Shown here: positions 1-3,825 of the stretch, one piece after another
Layout: each line of letters starts with the position of its first letter
Position numbering within the stretch: the stretch's first letter is position 1
Assembly (NCBI GenBank): GCA_020853175.1
Contig: JADYZK010000226.1
Location: 1-6,198 of the forward strand
Direction: 5' to 3'
DNA from: Bacteroidales bacterium
GTDB lineage: Bacteria > Bacteroidota > Bacteroidia > Bacteroidales > F082
DNA length: 6,198 bases
Position numbers and translations under genes: made by a program
The notes under the pieces: model-generated
Told to the model about the DNA's origin: nothing
Database searches by the model: none
What the model saw: the letters and a program-made list of their open reading frames with translations, nothing else

Positions 1-724
1 CACCCATGAAAGCCAACAAAGCCGAAAAAGGGGTGTGTCCGTTGAGAAATCCTTTTTGATTCAATTGAAGCAACAGTGGGTCAATGCTGCGATGCAGGAT
101 GAAACTTTGGTCAGGGCCGAAACCTGCAACGGCAGCAGTGCCAGTGCCGGCGTCAAGAGGATTTACCAGCAGCGGCATGATATTCACTTGATTTTGACGC
201 AACAGCTCTAAGCTGACTACTGAATCTTTTCCACCGCCAATAGGAACCAAAGTAAGCGGACGAAGTTCAATGTCTGCGGCTCGACCGTAATGGCTCGAAG
301 CGCTTTTTAAAACCATGAATTCATCAACTGTGGTTTTGATACCGTTCAAATAAAAAAATTCACCTAAACCATTGAAGTATAATTTTTTCCACCACGCTAT
401 TTGCCTTTCGTCAAGATGAAATGGGCGAACAATCACCTTGGGCGGACAGGCACATTTCCAATAACTCACCAGCTCGACCATGCCGATATGAAAAGCCATC
501 CAATGCACCAATTCCAAGTTTTCGGGCAAGCGAATGAAACTTTTCTTGGGAATAACCGTCTGAGGGTTGAAATGGTATTTGTTTGCTAAATTAAAGTTAA
601 ATTGAAGGATATATTGCGTTTCATCCTCTGAAAAATCATAACTTTGGTACTCAAAGAAGGGATAATCTTCACGGATTTGCCCGAAACGAATGCTATTGTC
701 AACATTTTTCAATGCGTGGTACAT
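1..724 (-). CDS. MurL-like protein (UDP-MurNAc-L-Ala-L-Glu epimerase family), 3' end outside window
   Basis: The minus strand is open from the ATG at 724-722 to the window edge (241 codons, no stop); an in-frame TGA at 767-769 bounds it upstream. The characterised family member, Xanthomonas MurL, epimerises the terminal L-Glu of UDP-MurNAc-L-Ala-L-Glu in an ATP-dependent reaction, replacing glutamate racemase. Matching blocks, from memory of that family: a segment around residues 85-99 with SYWK and PPKVIV; NGLGEFFYLNG at 118-128; a PP-loop-like IGGGKDS at 162-168, probably nucleotide binding; and LNQKGFLNGHTP at 221-232. The N-terminus has no signal peptide, so it is probably cytoplasmic. 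Roughly the last 40-50% should be missing, including the Cys-rich C-terminal part of the family. The start has no Shine-Dalgarno but a plausible promoter lies just upstream. Family membership is fairly secure; identical chemistry is inference, since a Bacteroidota homologue may act on another substrate. Confidence 0.75.
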   Translation of the reverse strand, partial: MYHALKNVDNSIRFGQIREDYPFFEYQSYDFSEDETQYILQFNFNLANKYHFNPQTVIPKKSFIRLPENLELVHWMAFHIGMVELVSYWKCACPPKVIVRPFHLDERQIAWWKKLYFNGLGEFFYLNGIKTTVDEFMVLKSASSHYGRAADIELRPLTLVPIGGGKDSVVSLELLRQNQVNIMPLLVNPLDAGTGTAAVAGFGPDQSFILHRSIDPLLLQLNQKGFLNGHTPFSALLAFMG

Positions 725-739
725 TTTTTGATTGGGTGG

Positions 740-771
740 TAAAATTAACGTTTTGTGTAATACATCTCAAA
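740..771 (-). promoter_or_regulatory. Candidate Bacteroidota-type promoter for the MurL-like gene
   Basis: On the minus strand there is TTTG (complement of 768-771), then 20 bases, then TAATTTTA (complement of 740-747). This matches the Bacteroidota consensus TTTG / TAnnTTTG except for the final base of the -7 box, and the spacing is within the usual range. It would put the transcript start near 733, leaving a leader of about 10 bases before the ATG at 724. Called by eye only; such AT-rich motifs also occur by chance. Confidence 0.4.
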
Positions 772-788
772 ACTTCTAGTAGATAATC

Positions 789-1370
789 ATGGAAAAACTG
801 ATTCGCATAAAAAGCAATAATTTAAGGCCAAGGCAAGGCAGGGTGCTTGTAGCAGATCCGCTGTCCGATGAGTTTTATTTTGGGCGTTCGGTGGTGCTTT
901 TGGTAGATCACAATGATGACGGGGCTTTCGGCATTGTTATGAACAAACCAACCGGCTCCTTTTTGAGCCAGTTTACACAAGATTTTGAGGGTTTTGATGT
1001 TCCAGTATTTATAGGAGGGCCTGTGAAAAACGACAACTTGTTTTATATCCACAATCTGGGACCAGAAATACCTCATAGCACTGAAATTTTTCCCGGCCTT
1101 TATTGGGGAGGACAATTGGAGGTGCTGATGGATATGATGAAATTTGGTCTGGTGCGTAAAGATCAAATCAGGTTTTTTCTTGGCTACTCAGGCTGGTCGC
1201 CCAAGCAGTTAGAAGACGAGCTACAACGCAATGCTTGGGTGGTTTCCGAATCCAATTATCGCTTGCTGATGAAGACAAAAGCCAATAAAATGTGGGACAA
1301 TCACTTGCAACGCTTGGGGCCTAAATACGACCTTTGGCGCGGATTTCCTGTAAATCCTGAACTTAATTAA
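789..1370 (+). CDS. yqgE: YqgE/AlgH family protein (UPF0301)
   Basis: This 193-residue protein is close to the family's usual length of about 185-190. The conserved blocks are all present in order: GRVLVADPL at 17-25, FGRSVVLLVDH at 31-41 running into GAFGIVMNKP at 45-54, FIGGPV at 74-79 followed by LFYIH at 84-88, FPGLYWGG at 101-108, and FLGYSGWSPKQLEDEL at 130-145. No signal peptide or membrane segment is visible, so it is probably cytoplasmic. The family is widespread but its biochemical role is unclear; AlgH was named for an effect on alginate production in Pseudomonas, which need not apply here. The ATG at 789 lacks a Shine-Dalgarno, as is common in Bacteroidota, and leaves the first conserved block 16 residues in. 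It stands alone, diverging from the MurL-like gene and converging on the rhomboid gene. A weak promoter-like match (TTG, 21 bases, TACATTTT at 720-727) lies inside the divergent gene's start, but I would not rely on it. Confidence 0.93.
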   Translation: MEKLIRIKSNNLRPRQGRVLVADPLSDEFYFGRSVVLLVDHNDDGAFGIVMNKPTGSFLSQFTQDFEGFDVPVFIGGPVKNDNLFYIHNLGPEIPHSTEIFPGLYWGGQLEVLMDMMKFGLVRKDQIRFFLGYSGWSPKQLEDELQRNAWVVSESNYRLLMKTKANKMWDNHLQRLGPKYDLWRGFPVNPELN

Positions 1371-1381
1371 AAGTCAATATT

Positions 1382-1990
1382 TTAACCAAATAGCTGAGCA
1401 ATAAACATTTTCACCACATTTGGAACAACAATGGCTGTAAAAATCAATCCATACAATGCACCATAAAAGTGCGCGTTGTGACCAATATTGTCTTGTCCTT
1501 TTTTGCCCATATACATGGAATAAATCAGATAAATGATTCCAAACACATAAGCCGGAATGGGAATCGGTATGGGGAAAATAATCAGTGAAGAATTGGGACT
1601 GAGCAGGATGCTCGAAAAAAGCACCGCAGCCACTGCACCGGAAGCGCCAACAGCGTTGTAATAGATGTCGTTTTTGTACTTGCCGTAATCGTAAAGTGTT
1701 GAAAATAGAATACCTCCTACATACAGCAAGAAAAAGTACAGCCAACCTTTTTCAGGGCCAAAAATGACTTGAAACCCATTCTCGACCTGTCTGCCAAAGC
1801 TATACAACACAAACATATTGATGGCAAGGTGCATCCAGCCGGCATGAATGAGGCCGTAGCTGACAAAACGCCAGCCTTGTCCCTTTTCGCGAATCAGCCA
1901 TGGGCTAAAACTCAAGCGGTGAAATAGACCTGCGTTTTGCATGGCGAGAATGGATACAACTACAGTTACAATAATAATCAGCACTGTCAT
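1382..1990 (-). CDS. Rhomboid family intramembrane serine protease
   Basis: This 202-residue polytopic protein has the rhomboid catalytic layout. HxxxN at H54-N58 in the second membrane helix corresponds to the GlpG H150/N154 pair. GASG at 115-118 gives Ser117 as nucleophile, and the HNAH motif with G177 and G181 gives His174 as the general base. Rhomboids cut membrane-protein substrates within or near a transmembrane segment in the inner membrane. Hydrophobic segments fall at about 2-18, 42-64, 83-99, 111-130, 147-160 and 175-195, fitting the six-helix core with almost no extra domain. A Pro-Ile repeat at 140-146 precedes the fifth helix; I recall similar sequence in other Bacteroidota rhomboids, so I read it as normal. 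The start at 1990 is supported by the ATGA overlap with the upstream gene and by a GGAGG seven bases before it. The substrate is unknown; the coupled upstream membrane protein is an obvious candidate partner. Confidence 0.93.
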   Translation of the reverse strand: MTVLIIIVTVVVSILAMQNAGLFHRLSFSPWLIREKGQGWRFVSYGLIHAGWMHLAINMFVLYSFGRQVENGFQVIFGPEKGWLYFFLLYVGGILFSTLYDYGKYKNDIYYNAVGASGAVAAVLFSSILLSPNSSLIIFPIPIPIPAYVFGIIYLIYSMYMGKKGQDNIGHNAHFYGALYGLIFTAIVVPNVVKMFIAQLFG

Positions 1991-2829
1991 TTTGTTTCCT
2001 CCGTGGTGTTGGTGGTATTTTTGGTATGGTCAATTTCGGAGCCTAAAACACTATGTGGAATTAAATACACAGCCACCATTACTATTGTTGCCACGATGGG
2101 CCAAGTTCTGTTTTTATGATTTCTGCGTAAAACAAACCAAGCAGCAAGCCAAAAGATAAAGCCGATGATGGTTTTGTTGTCGGTGAGATCATAACCCCAG
2201 GGCCAGCCGGTCCAATAGGCATCAAAGGCATATTTTTGAACGATAGGGCCAAAAACCAAACCACCAATAAAGGTCAACAACAAAGTGAAGGAGGTGAGTT
2301 GGTAAGTTTTTTCGCGTTTGAGCAAGGCTTCAAAACCTGTGCGTATTCCAAAAACCATTGCGAAAAACATAAAAAAGATATGCGGAATCAACACAAAGTC
2401 GGGCACAGCACCTTTGAAACGCAATACTACCGTTTCTTCGGTAAGCGGATAGGCGTTTTCGCCGTCCATCAAAGCAATTTGGTATTCAACTTTCCCGGCA
2501 GGTGGTTGATTTGGGACTGGTGCTGTGATGATTCCGTTTTGAGGTTCTAAGTTAACGGCTGTCCATTCGTCGTGGCTTTTAAACCGTTTGTATTTGTAAA
2601 CAGCAGTTACGCCCTCCGGCACGGCTATGGTAACCAAGGCGTCTTGTCCGGTATTGTGGCTACGAAGCAATTTGTATTTAACAGACTGACCTTTAATGGT
2701 TACTTTTCCATTAACAGGATAGGTTGGGCCTGTTGTCCGCTGGTAAACGGCAAAACTTCCCATTAATAAAAGTGATAATATCCATAGAAGGACGGAAATG
2801 AGCCGTCGGCTGCAAGCAGGTGATTTCAT
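1987..2829 (-). CDS. Conserved-looking five-pass membrane protein of unknown function
   Basis: This 280-residue protein has no function I can assign. A basic N-terminus (R8-R9) precedes a membrane anchor at about 11-29. Residues 30-143 form a soluble beta-rich domain that starts with TGPTYPV at 33-39 and should be periplasmic. Four more membrane helices follow at about 144-163, 179-198, 221-235 and 244-262, then a polar tail with NTTNTTEETK. Basic loops at 171-174 and 235-241 fit a positive-inside topology with the large domain and the tail outside. The extracytoplasmic loop 199-220 holds an aromatic, polar block, WTGWPWGYDLTDNKT at 206-220, and His150 and His259 lie in or near helices 2 and 5. 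The TGPTYPV and DLTDNKT blocks look familiar from unnamed Bacteroidota proteins, but I cannot give a family name. The gene has its own likely promoter and overlaps the rhomboid gene by four bases. It could be a rhomboid partner or substrate, or a small redox or transport membrane protein; neither is shown. Confidence 0.85.
   Translation of the reverse strand: MKSPACSRRLISVLLWILSLLLMGSFAVYQRTTGPTYPVNGKVTIKGQSVKYKLLRSHNTGQDALVTIAVPEGVTAVYKYKRFKSHDEWTAVNLEPQNGIITAPVPNQPPAGKVEYQIALMDGENAYPLTEETVVLRFKGAVPDFVLIPHIFFMFFAMVFGIRTGFEALLKREKTYQLTSFTLLLTFIGGLVFGPIVQKYAFDAYWTGWPWGYDLTDNKTIIGFIFWLAAWFVLRRNHKNRTWPIVATIVMVAVYLIPHSVLGSEIDHTKNTTNTTEETK
1998..2002 (-). promoter_or_regulatory. Strong Shine-Dalgarno for the rhomboid gene, inside the upstream gene
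   Basis: The minus strand reads GGAGG, then AAACAAA, then the ATG at 1990, giving a seven-base spacer. The motif sits in the last codons (Thr-Glu-Glu-Thr-Lys) of the upstream membrane-protein gene. It is the only clear Shine-Dalgarno among the starts visible here and fixes the rhomboid start. Together with the ATGA overlap it suggests both translational coupling and efficient re-initiation. Confidence 0.65.
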
Positions 2830-2846
2830 ATTTATTTTTTAGGATG

Positions 2847-2854
2847 CAAAAATA
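2847..2854 (-). promoter_or_regulatory. Candidate -7 element upstream of the membrane protein/rhomboid pair
   Basis: The minus strand reads TATTTTTG, a full match to the Bacteroidota -7 consensus TAnnTTTG, in the 87-base gap after the cation-exporter gene. It would give a transcript start near 2840 and a leader of about 11 bases before the ATG at 2829. The -33 position has TTTT rather than TTTG about 17 bases upstream, so the match is only half complete. I saw no hairpin terminator for the upstream gene in the gap, so read-through is also possible. Confidence 0.4.
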
Positions 2855-2916
2855 GTTATTGTTACGGAATGAAAATGTTGAAGAATGAAATGGTCTGAAA
2901 AGGAAGAAAACGAATT

Positions 2917-3825
2917 TTAACTTGTTGAGGCGATGAGATTTAGATCGGGACAGCAGTTGATTTCTGTTTGAAGGGTAATATGTGTGAAACCAAATTCGTG
3001 CATTAAAACATGCTCGGCTTCTTCTCTTTTTTCTTGAACCATGCTGAGCAGCATATCATTTTCCATCTCTAAATGGGCTTCAAAAAATATTTCTTGTTCG
3101 GTGAGCTGCCACACGTGCAGATGATGGATGTTTTTTATGCCGTCAATCAATTTCATGCGCTCGGCAATAGGTTCTAATTGTAAATCTTTAGGTCCCGATT
3201 GCATCAAAATGTGATAAGTTTCTGCCAACACATGCCATGTTTCTTTGATGATATACACACTGATAAGGAGTGTAATCACAGGATCAACCCAATAAATTTT
3301 GAAGAAAATAATCAGCACTCCGCCCACAATTACAGCCACACTCGAAAGGGTGTCGCCAATTAAATGCAAGTAAGCTGATTTGATATTGAGGTTATTTTTA
3401 GAGAAATCCTTGAGCAGAAAAACTCCCACAAGGTTGGCAATCATTCCAATAGAAGCCACAATAAGCATCGAATAGCCTTCCACTTCGCTGGGGTTTTGCA
3501 AGCGATGAAAGGCCTCAACCAACAAAAACACACAAATGGCAATCAAGGTTACCGCATTGAACATGGCAGCTAAAATTTGGATACGCTTGTAGCCGAAAGT
3601 CAGTTGCTTGTTGGGAGCTTTTTTGCTCATTTTGAGGGTAATATAGGCGATCAAAAGTGCAATCCCATCGCTGAAATTGTGCAGCGCATCGGAAATTAAG
3701 GCCAAGCTGTTGGAAAGCAATCCGCCAATCAATTCTACGGTCGAGATGACAATGTTCAGAACAACTGTAATCAATAGGTTACGGCCTTCTTTTTTTCCTG
3801 AAAGATGTCCGGTGGTTTGGTGCAT
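2917..3825 (-). CDS. Cation diffusion facilitator transporter, CzcD-like (probable Zn2+/divalent metal exporter)
   Basis: This 302-residue protein has the usual length and layout of the CDF family: six membrane helices (about 17-38, 42-65, 85-105, 118-138, 150-174, 180-197) and a cytoplasmic C-terminal domain. Family members export Zn2+ and related metals from the cytoplasm in exchange for protons. The transport-site residues are seen as HNFSD at 49-53 in helix 2 and HLIGD at 154-158 in helix 5, the His/Asp-His/Asp pattern of Zn/Co-type members rather than the Asp/Asp pattern of YiiP. The C-terminal domain has HHLHVW at 234-239, HITLQTE at 282-288 and a Cys-Cys pair at 291-292, all likely metal ligands or dimer contacts. 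The loop between helices 4 and 5 is short and not His-rich. The ATG overlaps the stop of the upstream fusion gene as TAATG, with a weak purine run (AAAAGAAA) before it, so the two are probably co-translated. No metal-responsive regulator is visible in the window. Confidence 0.94.
   Translation of the reverse strand: MHQTTGHLSGKKEGRNLLITVVLNIVISTVELIGGLLSNSLALISDALHNFSDGIALLIAYITLKMSKKAPNKQLTFGYKRIQILAAMFNAVTLIAICVFLLVEAFHRLQNPSEVEGYSMLIVASIGMIANLVGVFLLKDFSKNNLNIKSAYLHLIGDTLSSVAVIVGGVLIIFFKIYWVDPVITLLISVYIIKETWHVLAETYHILMQSGPKDLQLEPIAERMKLIDGIKNIHHLHVWQLTEQEIFFEAHLEMENDMLLSMVQEKREEAEHVLMHEFGFTHITLQTEINCCPDLNLIASTS

Noticed and set aside
401..589. 62-codon plus-strand open frame at the left end
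   Set aside because: It lies opposite the MurL-like gene, whose minus-strand frame is open throughout and shows family motifs.
720..727. TACATTTT as a -7 element for the yqgE-family gene
   Set aside because: It has one mismatch to the consensus and only TTG at the edge of acceptable spacing, and it overlaps the divergent gene's start; too weak to call.
822..1166. 114-codon minus-strand open frame opposite the yqgE-family gene
   Set aside because: It lies wholly within a well-recognised gene on the other strand, and its translation shows no family motif.
1555..1572. Pro-Ile repeat in the rhomboid protein as a possible unusual insertion
   Set aside because: I recall the same kind of segment in other Bacteroidota rhomboids, so it is probably a normal family feature.
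1374..1745. 123-codon minus-strand open frame overlapping the rhomboid gene
   Set aside because: It is the shifted frame of the rhomboid gene; the rhomboid frame carries all the catalytic motifs.
2867..2890. Two copies of GAATGAAA sixteen bases apart, upstream of the candidate promoter
   Set aside because: Eight-base repeats of A-rich sequence are expected by chance in such a gap, and no symmetry supports an operator.
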